The notes under the pieces were generated by a model. The model saw only the letters and a program-made list of their open reading frames with translations, ran no database searches and was not told the origin of the DNA. A stretch of 6,195 nucleotides of DNA from Methanoregulaceae archaeon (lineage in GTDB: Archaea > Halobacteriota > Methanomicrobia > Methanomicrobiales > Methanospirillaceae). Positions 1 through 5,887 of the stretch are shown here, in pieces. Location: assembly GCA_028679405.1 (NCBI GenBank), contig JAJRBP010000108.1:1-6195 (forward strand), in the 5' to 3' direction. The first letter of the stretch is position 1. Each line of letters begins with the position of its first letter. Made by a program: the position numbers and the translations under genes.

Positions 1-1162
1 TCTCCCGGATACCGCCGCTCGCGATGATCGAGACCTCATTCCGTATCCCCTGGCTCCGCAGTTTTGCATCGACACTGGCGACGGCAGCCTCAACCGGTAT
101 CCCGACATGGTCGCGAAAGACCCTTGGTGCGGCACCGGTCCCGCCCCGGAAGCCGTCAAGTATGACTGCATCAGCCGACGACCTGGCAATACCGGCTGCG
201 ATTGCTGCCGAGTTGTGGACGGCAGCAATCTTTACAAATACTGGTTTTTTCCATTCGGTCGCCTCCTTCAGACTTCTGACCAGCTGCTTGAGATCCTCGA
301 TGCTGTAGATATCATGGTGAGGTGCCGGGCTTATCGCATCGCTTCCGACGGGAATCATGCGGGTGCCGGAGACCGAGGCATCCACCTTCTCCCCTGGGAG
401 GTGCCCTCCGATCCCCGGTTTCGCACCCTGGCCGATTTTTATCTCTATTGCTGCCCCCCGTTCGAGGTAGTTGATATCCACGCCAAATCTTCCGGATGCT
501 ACCTGGACCACCATATGATTCTGATACGGGTAAAGCGCTTCATGCAGTCCACCCTCCCCTGTCCCCATGTACGTGCCGACCGCAGTCGCTGCCTTCGCAA
601 GGCTGAGTTGGGCGTTGAGCGAGATCGCACCATAACTCATGTGGCCGATCATGATCGGTGTCTCTATCTGGAGGTTCGGAGTGATGGTAGTTACAAGCTC
701 CACATCATCGCCCTCCCCCGTGAACTCAAGTTGCGAAGGTTTCTTGCCGATATGAGTTCTAAGTTCCATCGGCTCACGGAGAGGATCGATGCTCGGGTTT
801 GTCACCTGGCACGCGTCTAGTACGAGCTGGTCGAAGATTACAGGATAGGGGCGGGCATTTCCCATCCCCGACAGGATGATCTTCCCCGTTCTCGCCTGGT
901 TGTATATCGCTTCCCTGGTCTCTCGGGTCCACAGCGGGTGGGATCGGTAATCAACCGGGTGCTCGGTGAGCGATATGGCATCACGCGGGCACATGGCGAT
1001 GCAGCGATGACATGCGACGCATTGCCGGGAGTTTACCTTTATTCGATCTTCATGTAACCGGAAGACCTTATAGGGGCAGTTCTCAACACATCGGCCACAG
1101 ACCATACACTGGTCAGGATCGACTCCGATCTGGTATCGGACGGGAACACTACCGATACTCAT
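1..1162 (-). CDS. gltB: Archaeal glutamate synthase, ferredoxin + FMN-domain subunit (partial, 3' end outside window)
   Basis: Central catalytic subunit of archaeal-type glutamate synthase, which makes glutamate from 2-oxoglutarate and glutamine-derived ammonia in the cytoplasm. The 387 visible codons have no stop and run off the left edge. Residues 19-29 and 48-58 are two CX2CX2CX3CP motifs, a 2[4Fe-4S] ferredoxin domain. The FMN-dependent synthase barrel follows: MSYGAIS (175-181), GTGEGGLHE (200-208), IKIGQGAKPGIGGHLP (241-256), VKIAAVHN (310-317) and LDGFRGGTGAAP (335-346), ending in ASGGIRE. This order matches the family typified by M. jannaschii GltB, about 510 residues, so the missing part should include the [3Fe-4S] region. 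The start ATG (1160-1162) overlaps the stop of the glutaminase gene as ATGA, implying one transcript and coupled translation. The electron donor is not visible; the built-in ferredoxin domain would pass electrons to FMN. Confidence 0.95.
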   Translation of the reverse strand, partial: MSIGSVPVRYQIGVDPDQCMVCGRCVENCPYKVFRLHEDRIKVNSRQCVACHRCIAMCPRDAISLTEHPVDYRSHPLWTRETREAIYNQARTGKIILSGMGNARPYPVIFDQLVLDACQVTNPSIDPLREPMELRTHIGKKPSQLEFTGEGDDVELVTTITPNLQIETPIMIGHMSYGAISLNAQLSLAKAATAVGTYMGTGEGGLHEALYPYQNHMVVQVASGRFGVDINYLERGAAIEIKIGQGAKPGIGGHLPGEKVDASVSGTRMIPVGSDAISPAPHHDIYSIEDLKQLVRSLKEATEWKKPVFVKIAAVHNSAAIAAGIARSSADAVILDGFRGGTGAAPRVFRDHVGIPVEAAVASVDAKLRSQGIRNEVSIIASGGIRE

Positions 1163-2211
1163 GCCCTTACTCTCCCGACGATCGGTTCCCCTGCACGCGG
1201 CATAAAGATCGTATCCACATCCGGGTCGAGGGTCCGGATAGCAGCTTCTTCGCTCGAGATGTAAAGCCTGTCTCCCTGCTCCCCACCAACGAGGGGCCGG
1301 AGTTTGATCCTGTCGGTAAACCCGACGATACTCTCATGATTTGCGACCACTATTGCAAACGGACCATTCATGAGAGCAGAACCATAACACAGGCGCAGGG
1401 CCCGGTGCAGGAGGCGTTTTTTCTCAGGCATGCGATCAATCTCATCCCAGAAAGGAGGTGCAAGCGCTTTTACCGCCATCTCTTCGGACAGTCCGTGCCT
1501 GCGAACCAGAAGATCGACGAGGTACGCGACGACTTCCGTGTCGGTAAACATTGTACAGTGATATCCGAAACTCTCGATGTACCGCCTGTTTGTCCCATAC
1601 GAAGTAATCTCGCCGTTATGTACGACGCTCCAGTCAAGCAGGTTAAAAGGATGAGCTCCTCCCCACCACCCCGGTGTGTTCGTCGGGTACCTGTTATGGC
1701 CGAGCCATATATGTCCGCTATAGTTCTGTATACCATAGAAATCCGCGACATCTTCCGGCCATCCCGAAGCTTTGAAGACAGCCAGGTTTTTCCCGGATGA
1801 GAACACAAGGGCACCTTTTATCGTGGTATTGACCTTCATCGTGATATTGGTGACAATATCGTCTTCCGGGGTGGTACTCCTCGGCATCAGCGTGGGATTC
1901 GGCCTGAAAAAATATCGCCAGGGACGATGAACTTTTCGTATCCTTGGATTATCATATGTCGGGATCTCTTCATCGTGAACAATGGTCCCCCACTGATCGA
2001 GGATCTCCTCGACTGAACTTTTTATCTCGTGAATATTGTCATAAAAGACATGAATTGCGTAATAGTCTTTGAATTCCGGAAACGCTCCGTACACTACGTA
2101 TCCGGCGCCTTCTCCGCTGCCCCGTTCATCCATCATGGAGAGTGCCCTCCTGATAGCAGTACCATCCATACGTTCCCGGGCGCGGTCCATTACCCCGATG
2201 ATCCCACACAT
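1159..2211 (-). CDS. Glutamate synthase glutaminase subunit (class II glutamine amidotransferase)
   Basis: A 350-residue Ntn-type glutaminase that releases ammonia from glutamine for the FMN subunit encoded next. After Met removal Cys2 of MCGIIGV is the expected nucleophile. Other class II hallmarks are GHNRYPTNT (171-179, substrate-binding Arg174), HNGEI (198-202, oxyanion-hole Asn-Gly), TDTEV (223-227, with the substrate-binding Asp), GPFAIV (283-288) and DRIKLRPLV (300-308). Archaea often encode this domain as a separate gene, whereas bacterial GltB carries it at the N-terminus. PurF and GlmS share the fold, but no phosphoribosyltransferase or isomerase domain follows, and the ATGA overlap with gltB supports the glutamate synthase role. 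The start fits because Cys must follow Met1 and GTGAT, complementary to the 16S rRNA end, lies at 2218-2222, six bases upstream. Confidence 0.93.
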   Translation of the reverse strand: MCGIIGVMDRARERMDGTAIRRALSMMDERGSGEGAGYVVYGAFPEFKDYYAIHVFYDNIHEIKSSVEEILDQWGTIVHDEEIPTYDNPRIRKVHRPWRYFFRPNPTLMPRSTTPEDDIVTNITMKVNTTIKGALVFSSGKNLAVFKASGWPEDVADFYGIQNYSGHIWLGHNRYPTNTPGWWGGAHPFNLLDWSVVHNGEITSYGTNRRYIESFGYHCTMFTDTEVVAYLVDLLVRRHGLSEEMAVKALAPPFWDEIDRMPEKKRLLHRALRLCYGSALMNGPFAIVVANHESIVGFTDRIKLRPLVGGEQGDRLYISSEEAAIRTLDPDVDTIFMPRAGEPIVGRVRA

Positions 2212-2278
2212 TGTTGTATCACTGATCTCGTTATCCGGGACTACCCTTTAAGAGTACCTCTCATACTATGCAAAATAA

Positions 2279-2290
2279 AGTATATATACT
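2279..2290 (-). promoter_or_regulatory. TATA box of the glutaminase-gltB operon
   Basis: AGTATATATACT is a perfect 12-bp palindrome and the best archaeal TATA element upstream of the glutaminase gene. Read on the minus strand it predicts transcription starting near 2257-2260, giving a leader of about 45-50 nt that carries the GTGAT ribosome binding site. Because it is symmetrical the orientation comes only from gene context. The start site is inferred. Confidence 0.6.
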
Positions 2291-2297
2291 ATTTGTA

Positions 2298-2311
2298 AGA
2301 AGGATAGTTCC
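2298..2311. promoter_or_regulatory. Degenerate NrpR-like half-palindrome near the glutaminase promoter
   Basis: AGAAGGATAGTTCC matches GGAA-N6-TTCC at seven of the eight defined bases. It lies 8 bp upstream of the operon TATA box rather than over the transcript start, which is less typical for a repressor. A one-mismatch match has roughly a one in ten chance of occurring in a spacer this long, so alone it is weak; the same variant (AGAA-N6-TTCC) recurs at glnA. Confidence 0.25.
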
Positions 2312-2393
2312 ATTGTTTACCCGGTTTAACTCAAGTCAGGACAGATCTTCCCCGGTGAAAGTACGATGAAATATGGTGATTGTACATAAGGTG

Positions 2394-2438
2394 TTTATAA
2401 ATTAGAGATCTTTTTATCGTTACGTAACCCTTTATACT
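2394..2438. promoter_or_regulatory. Additional TATA-like elements and a GTTACGTAAC palindrome in the divergent spacer
   Basis: The middle of the 310-bp spacer between the two divergent operons holds TTTATAAA (2394-2401, symmetrical, could serve either strand), a perfect 10-bp palindrome GTTACGTAAC (2419-2428) and TTTATACT (2431-2438). These could be an alternative upstream promoter and a regulator site for glnA, or simply AT-rich DNA. No gene is seen in the spacer. Confidence 0.25.
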
Positions 2439-2449
2439 GTTGCAGGTAA

Positions 2450-2470
2450 AGGAAAGTCCGGTTTTTTCCT
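2450..2470. repeat. Inverted repeat AGGAAA-N9-TTTCCT upstream of glnA
   Basis: A 6-bp inverted repeat with a 9-bp spacer whose arms contain GGAA and TTCC. It ends 12 bp before the BRE and 18 bp before the TATA box of glnA, a place where an activator could bind. The spacing between GGAA and TTCC is 11, not the 6 expected for NrpR, so it is not a standard NrpR site. Confidence 0.3.
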
Positions 2471-2482
2471 GATTATTAAACA

Positions 2483-2496
2483 CGAAAATTTAAATA
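2483..2496 (+). promoter_or_regulatory. BRE + TATA box of glnA
   Basis: CGAAAA (2483-2488) fits the archaeal TFB recognition element and is followed directly by TTTAAATA (2489-2496). Counting about 25 bp downstream puts the transcript start near 2518-2522, essentially at the glnA ATG. No Shine-Dalgarno sequence lies just upstream of that ATG, so a leaderless mRNA is the simplest reading. Confidence 0.65.
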
Positions 2497-2505
2497 TAAT
2501 TCGGT

Positions 2506-2519
2506 AGAAGCTCTTTTCC
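2506..2519. promoter_or_regulatory. Candidate NrpR operator of glnA (one mismatch)
   Basis: AGAAGCTCTTTTCC matches GGAA-N6-TTCC at seven of eight positions and sits between the TATA box and the predicted transcript start, as the perfect site does at amtB. NrpR is the euryarchaeal repressor released by 2-oxoglutarate during nitrogen limitation. The mismatch suggests weaker binding, reasonable for a gene needed at a basal level. Assignment rests on position and partial match only. Confidence 0.4.
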
Positions 2520-2521
2520 AT

Positions 2522-3850
2522 ATGAGTAGTGATGTTGTATCAGAGATACTTGAGAGAATCGAAGGAGATCTCATCAGGTTCGTAAGACTTCAGTTCACCG
2601 ACATACTCGGGCAGCCAAAAAACGCTGCGATTCCGGTGCAGCAGGTCGAGAAGGCTCTGACAGATGGTATATGGTTTGACGGCTCATCCATCGAAGGGTT
2701 TGCGAGGATCGAAGAATCTGATATGCTACTCAAGCCCGATCCCCAGACCTATACAATACTCCCCTGGCGTTCTGAAGATGCCCGTGTCGCCAGATTTATC
2801 TGCGATATCTATACCTACGGCGGTAAGCCTTTTGAGGGAGACCCAAGGTACATCCTTAAGAAAACCCTGGCGGATGCCGCAAAACTTGGATTCTCCTTCA
2901 ACACGGGTCCGGAACTGGAGTTCTTCCTCTTCAATCTGGTCGACGGAAAACCGACAACAACCTTCCAGGATTATGGCGGATATTTCGACCTTGCCCCGAG
3001 CGATGCTGCCGAAGACGTAAGAAGGGATATCGATACGGCCCTCACCCAGATGGGTTTCGAAATTGAGATGTCGCATCATGAGGTGGCCTCAAGCCAGCAT
3101 GAGATCGATTTTAAATACGGGGATGCGCTGCTGACCGCAGATCGCGTGATCACCTTCAAGTTCGCCGCGAAAGCACTTGCGCTCCGGGAAGGGCTCCACG
3201 CAACGTTCATGGCAAAACCTATCGGCGGGATTAATGGAAGCGGCATGCATACCCATGGTTCTCTTGCAAAGAACGGGAAAAATGCGTTCTTTGACCCGAA
3301 AGGCCCAAAACAACTCTCCGATACCGCACTCCATTACATCGGGGGCCTGCTTACCCATGCGAAGGCGATAACAAGGGTGGCAAATCCAACCATCAACTCG
3401 TACAAGCGTCTTGTGCCCGGATACGAAGCTCCGGTTTATATCTCCTGGAGCAACACCAACCGGTCAGCCCTGGTCCGCGTGCCGGCAGCCAGGGGCAGCA
3501 GTACGAGGGCGGAATTCAGGAGCCCGGATCCTATGTGCAATCCGTATCTCACATTCGCGGCAATGCTTGCAGCAGGTCTAGACGGGATCAGAAAGAAGAT
3601 CGATCCTCCAGAGAGTACAGATATCAATATTTACCATCTCGATGCCAGGGAACGTGAAAAACTCGGGATCGAGATGTTACCAGGGAGCCTGATGGAGGCG
3701 AACAGCTGTTTCATGCAGGATCAGGTCCTCTGCAAGGCGATGGGATCGCATGTAGTTGAGAATCTCGACCGGATCGCACAGATTGAAACTGACGCATTCC
3801 GTCTCACCGTCCATCCGTGGGAACTCGACCGATATCTTGCGATGTATTAA
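2522..3850 (+). CDS. glnA: Glutamine synthetase, type I (alpha subtype)
   Basis: Makes glutamine from glutamate, ammonia and ATP; cytoplasmic, expected to be a dodecamer. The 442-residue length fits GSI-alpha. Visible motifs are DGSSIEGF (53-60), GPELEFFLF (129-137, metal-binding Glu131 and Glu133), HHEVASSQHE (185-194, further metal ligands), GINGSGMHTHGS (236-247, with the active-site His), NRSALVRVP (313-321) and RAEFRSPDP (329-337). The region around NIYHLDARE (369-377) lacks the NLYDLP-type adenylylation tyrosine context of GSI-beta and the beta-type insertion is absent, so control by adenylylation is unlikely. Arg62 sits in GFARIEESDM, where the B. subtilis feedback-inhibition Arg62 lies. 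Divergent from the glutaminase-gltB operon; the start is set by the predicted leaderless promoter. Confidence 0.98.
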   Translation: MSSDVVSEILERIEGDLIRFVRLQFTDILGQPKNAAIPVQQVEKALTDGIWFDGSSIEGFARIEESDMLLKPDPQTYTILPWRSEDARVARFICDIYTYGGKPFEGDPRYILKKTLADAAKLGFSFNTGPELEFFLFNLVDGKPTTTFQDYGGYFDLAPSDAAEDVRRDIDTALTQMGFEIEMSHHEVASSQHEIDFKYGDALLTADRVITFKFAAKALALREGLHATFMAKPIGGINGSGMHTHGSLAKNGKNAFFDPKGPKQLSDTALHYIGGLLTHAKAITRVANPTINSYKRLVPGYEAPVYISWSNTNRSALVRVPAARGSSTRAEFRSPDPMCNPYLTFAAMLAAGLDGIRKKIDPPESTDINIYHLDAREREKLGIEMLPGSLMEANSCFMQDQVLCKAMGSHVVENLDRIAQIETDAFRLTVHPWELDRYLAMY

Positions 3851-3857
3851 CACCAAA

Positions 3858-3873
3858 TTTTTTTTAAATTTTT
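3858..3873 (+). terminator. Oligo-T terminator of glnA
   Basis: Eight T (3858-3865) and then five T (3869-3873) follow within 25 bases of the glnA stop. Archaeal RNA polymerase terminates at such T tracts without needing a hairpin, and none is evident here. Confidence 0.6.
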
Positions 3874-4153
3874 CCTTATTATCCTGGCTGCTGTTTCCAA
3901 ATCAGCCCGGGATCTGACAGACGTCCGGATAGCTATTCCTCGCGGTCATCCTGGTCCTCCCGCCAAGGTCCTCGAGCGTACCGGTGGCTCTTCCGCTCCT
4001 TTATAAATTTCAATCGCAAGGGGAATATCTGATATCTTTGATGTTTCCTGGCAGGCGCTATCATACCATTCGGACTGCCGGGTTCCACGTGAGAAGAGGC
4101 AATTATCCGGTGCGATCCGTAGTCCCTGCGTACTTCCAGGTGTTTTTGAAAGG
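3874..4153. other. Convergent intergenic spacer, no supported protein gene
   Basis: The space between glnA and the convergent FMN-protein gene has no ORF with convincing composition; the longest readings either begin inside the neighbouring coding region or run into it. It does contain a symmetrical TATA-like TTTATAAA (4000-4007), preceded on the minus strand by a BRE-like GAAA, and an 8-bp stem, CCTGGCAG (4047-4054) with CTGCCGGG (4075-4082), including one G-U pair and a 20-nt loop. TTTTT at 4143-4147 could end a plus-strand transcript of roughly 115 nt. A small RNA is possible but unproven. No tRNA or rRNA signature was seen. Confidence 0.35.
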
Positions 4154-4161
4154 AAAAAAAA
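4154..4161 (-). terminator. Oligo-T terminator of the FMN-protein gene
   Basis: Eight consecutive T on the minus strand start immediately after the TAA stop (4162-4164) of the glutamate-synthase-like gene. This is the usual archaeal T-tract termination signal, without a hairpin. Confidence 0.55.
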
Positions 4162-5751
4162 TTAGTCGAGAAGGATGCTGATCGCTTCATCCTTGTAGGC
4201 GTCCATCACATAAGGGATACCTGAGATCTTCGACGCTTCCTCGGTGAGCGCCATCACGTCGCTCCTGCTTATGGTCTTCAAACTGAAGTTGCGGTTCCCG
4301 GCCATGATCTGCTGAAGCCCTGTCCTGAACTTCTGTGCATACGTGTAGATGCCTATCGCACCCATAGGGATGTCCTTGAACCTGGCACCGAACTTGTCCC
4401 TGAGCTCCTCGTACGAGACAAAGATCTCTTCCGGTTTTGTTCCGTATTTGGAAACAGTCTTCGGGAGGTCGCCATCCTTGATCCACTTCTCGATATTCTT
4501 CCCGACCATTCCGGGGATCATGAGACCTCTTCCCATGCATACGGCCTTCACGTGGGGATTACCCATCGCGATCGCTTTGAATACATTCGGTTCGTCAGAG
4601 AATCCGCCTGCCATAGCAATATCAGGAACGCGTATCCCTCTCTTCTTTAAGCGTTCACAAAACTCGTACATGAGTGCCTGTAGGTAGAACGTCGGAATAC
4701 CCCATTCGTTCATCATTGGCCACGGGCTCATCCCGGTCCCACCGGAAGCTCCATCGATGGTAAGGAGGTCGATCTTCGCTTCGGCACCGTACCTGATTGC
4801 CATTGCGAGTTCTACTGCGGAATAGGCCCCGGTCTTCAATGTAACGCGTTTGAACCCTACATCCCTGAGGCGATCCACTTCTTCAAGGAAACCTTCCTTG
4901 GAGATGAAGCCAAGACGTGAGTGCCTTTCAAATTCCTTGACGGCACCTGTCTCGAAGGCCTTCTGGCTGTCATGCCGTGTCGGGTCCGGGAGGACAATGT
5001 ATCCCCTTTTCTTTAATTCCTGTGCGCGTTCAAGGGAACGGACTTTGATCTCGCCACCAATACACTTGGCGCCCTGACCCCATTTCAATTCGATGGTATC
5101 AAGGTTGTGCTTTGAGGCCACATACTCGGCGGTTCCGAGTCTGGTGTCCTCTACGTTCATCTGCACCAGCATCTCGCCGTAGCCATCGTAGAATTTCTTA
5201 TAAATCTCGATCCTGCGGTCCATCTCTGGAGATTTTTTCACTTTTCCCTTGTTGTCGCGTTCAAGTTTCGGGTCAATGCCGCAGACATTCTCCCCGCAGA
5301 CAATAGTAATCCCCGATATTGCTGCTCCGATGGCAAAATGCTCCCAGTTTATCCTGGCGATATCAGTCGATCCCAGGGCACCGGTGAATATGGGAAGGCG
5401 CATCTTTACTTTCTTGTCCCATCCGTATTCAGTCTCAGTGTCGACGGAGTAAAAGACTGCACTGTCAGGACCTATCTCAGTCCCTTCCGGCAGGCCCTTG
5501 GCACCCATCGCATACCCCTGAATATTGATGTGGGAATAATCGACAGGATAATTCTTGTCGGCCCCGGCGGTTATCTCGCCGAACGGCCCGGGATAGAGGA
5601 CTTCCCGACCCCGGAAAGTGGCGAGCCATGACTCACAACTTCCCTTGCACCCGTCGATGCACCTGGTGCATATGCCTGACATCGGTGAGACGCTTCTCGA
5701 GCGGTTTACCGTACTTGTTGCTTCATTCGCATTCGGTTGTCGAAGATTCAT
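4162..5751 (-). CDS. Glutamate-synthase-like FMN protein with N-terminal Cys cluster
   Basis: A 529-residue stand-alone protein of the FMN-binding glutamate synthase family. Barrel motifs include ELKWGQGAKCIGG (221-233), TLKTGAY (304-310), IDGASGGTGMSP (332-343) and AGGFSDEP (381-388), consistent with FMN and substrate binding. Residues 28-39 form C-X2-C-X3-C-X3-C, a likely Fe-S or metal site. The CX5CX4C-like [3Fe-4S] motif expected after the FMN phosphate loop is missing: only Cys405 lies there. There is no glutaminase or GXGXG domain. It may use free ammonia or a separate glutaminase, or oxidise another amino or hydroxy acid; true glutamate synthase activity is not shown. A GAGGAG ribosome binding site six bases upstream supports the start. 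Convergent with glnA and divergent from amtB, so nitrogen metabolism is likely. Confidence 0.85.
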   Translation of the reverse strand: MNLRQPNANEATSTVNRSRSVSPMSGICTRCIDGCKGSCESWLATFRGREVLYPGPFGEITAGADKNYPVDYSHINIQGYAMGAKGLPEGTEIGPDSAVFYSVDTETEYGWDKKVKMRLPIFTGALGSTDIARINWEHFAIGAAISGITIVCGENVCGIDPKLERDNKGKVKKSPEMDRRIEIYKKFYDGYGEMLVQMNVEDTRLGTAEYVASKHNLDTIELKWGQGAKCIGGEIKVRSLERAQELKKRGYIVLPDPTRHDSQKAFETGAVKEFERHSRLGFISKEGFLEEVDRLRDVGFKRVTLKTGAYSAVELAMAIRYGAEAKIDLLTIDGASGGTGMSPWPMMNEWGIPTFYLQALMYEFCERLKKRGIRVPDIAMAGGFSDEPNVFKAIAMGNPHVKAVCMGRGLMIPGMVGKNIEKWIKDGDLPKTVSKYGTKPEEIFVSYEELRDKFGARFKDIPMGAIGIYTYAQKFRTGLQQIMAGNRNFSLKTISRSDVMALTEEASKISGIPYVMDAYKDEAISILLD

Positions 5752-5757
5752 TCTGCT

Positions 5758-5763
5758 CTCCTC
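5758..5763 (-). promoter_or_regulatory. Ribosome binding site of the FMN-protein gene
   Basis: GAGGAG six bases before ATG (5749-5751). It fixes the start at Met1 rather than the in-frame Met24, which keeps the residues preceding the Cys cluster in the protein. Confidence 0.75.
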
Positions 5764-5777
5764 GTTGCTCTCTACTG

Positions 5778-5798
5778 TGCTCCCGGAAAACCGGAGCA
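5778..5798 (-). repeat. Leader hairpin with AAAA/UUUU loop upstream of the FMN-protein gene
   Basis: TGCTCCCGG-AAAA-CCGGAGCA on the plus strand is an 8-bp inverted repeat with one bulged base and a four-base loop. It lies in the predicted mRNA leader 27-47 nt before the start codon, so it could fold in the transcript. It might affect translation or stability; no known riboswitch is recognised. Confidence 0.45.
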
Positions 5799-5801
5799 GG
5801 C

Positions 5802-5815
5802 TTGGGAGATCCCAA
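5802..5815. promoter_or_regulatory. Inverted repeat TTGGGA-N2-TCCCAA at the FMN-protein promoter
   Basis: A perfect 6-bp inverted repeat around a two-base centre, lying over or just downstream of the predicted transcript start of the minus-strand gene. The position suits a repressor operator. It does not match GGAA-N6-TTCC, so a regulator other than NrpR would be implied. Confidence 0.4.
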
Positions 5816-5825
5816 ACACCATGAA

Positions 5826-5847
5826 TATTTTTTTAAACCATTATAAG
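5826..5847 (-). promoter_or_regulatory. TATA region of the FMN-protein gene
   Basis: On the minus strand CTTATAA (5841-5847) and TTTAAAAAAATA (5826-5837) are both acceptable TATA boxes, predicting starts near 5819 or 5807 and a leader of 55-70 nt. Which one is used cannot be decided from the sequence. Confidence 0.5.
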
Positions 5848-5875
5848 CACTTGCCTTCCATTGCTTTTAGTTAAA

Positions 5876-5883
5876 TTTAAATA
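5876..5883 (+). promoter_or_regulatory. TATA box of amtB
   Basis: TTTAAATA, identical to the glnA TATA box, within the AT-rich run 5867-5886. It predicts transcription from about 5903-5908, just past the NrpR-type operator, and therefore a leader of about 155 nt before the amtB ATG. Confidence 0.65.
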
Positions 5884-5887
5884 ATTA

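Noticed and set aside
107..820. Plus-strand ORF of 237 codons opposite gltB
   Set aside because: It is antisense to conserved FMN-synthase motifs, is rich in Arg, Cys and His as expected for a shadow frame, and resembles no family.
1012..1800. Plus-strand ORF of 262 codons across the gltB/glutaminase junction
   Set aside because: It lies antisense to the ferredoxin motifs and the glutaminase active-site motifs, both clearly coding, and has no ribosome binding site or recognisable domain.
2365..2388. Seven-codon ORF (MKYGDCT) in the glutaminase/glnA spacer
   Set aside because: It is too short, and it lies upstream of the predicted glnA transcript start.
3902..3949. Minus-strand ORF of 15 codons with a GGAGG ribosome binding site (3956-3960) and TTTATAAA about 50 bp upstream
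   Set aside because: Promoter and ribosome binding site spacing are plausible, but 15 codons with no family resemblance is too little to call a gene.
3984..4181. Plus-strand ORF of 65 codons in the convergent spacer
   Set aside because: Its start precedes the only TATA-like element that could serve it, it has no ribosome binding site, and it runs into the opposite gene's coding end.
3933..4190. Minus-strand ORF of 85 codons in the convergent spacer
   Set aside because: Its start lies inside the end of the FMN-protein gene in another frame, it crosses an oligo-T terminator, and its sequence has no recognisable domain.
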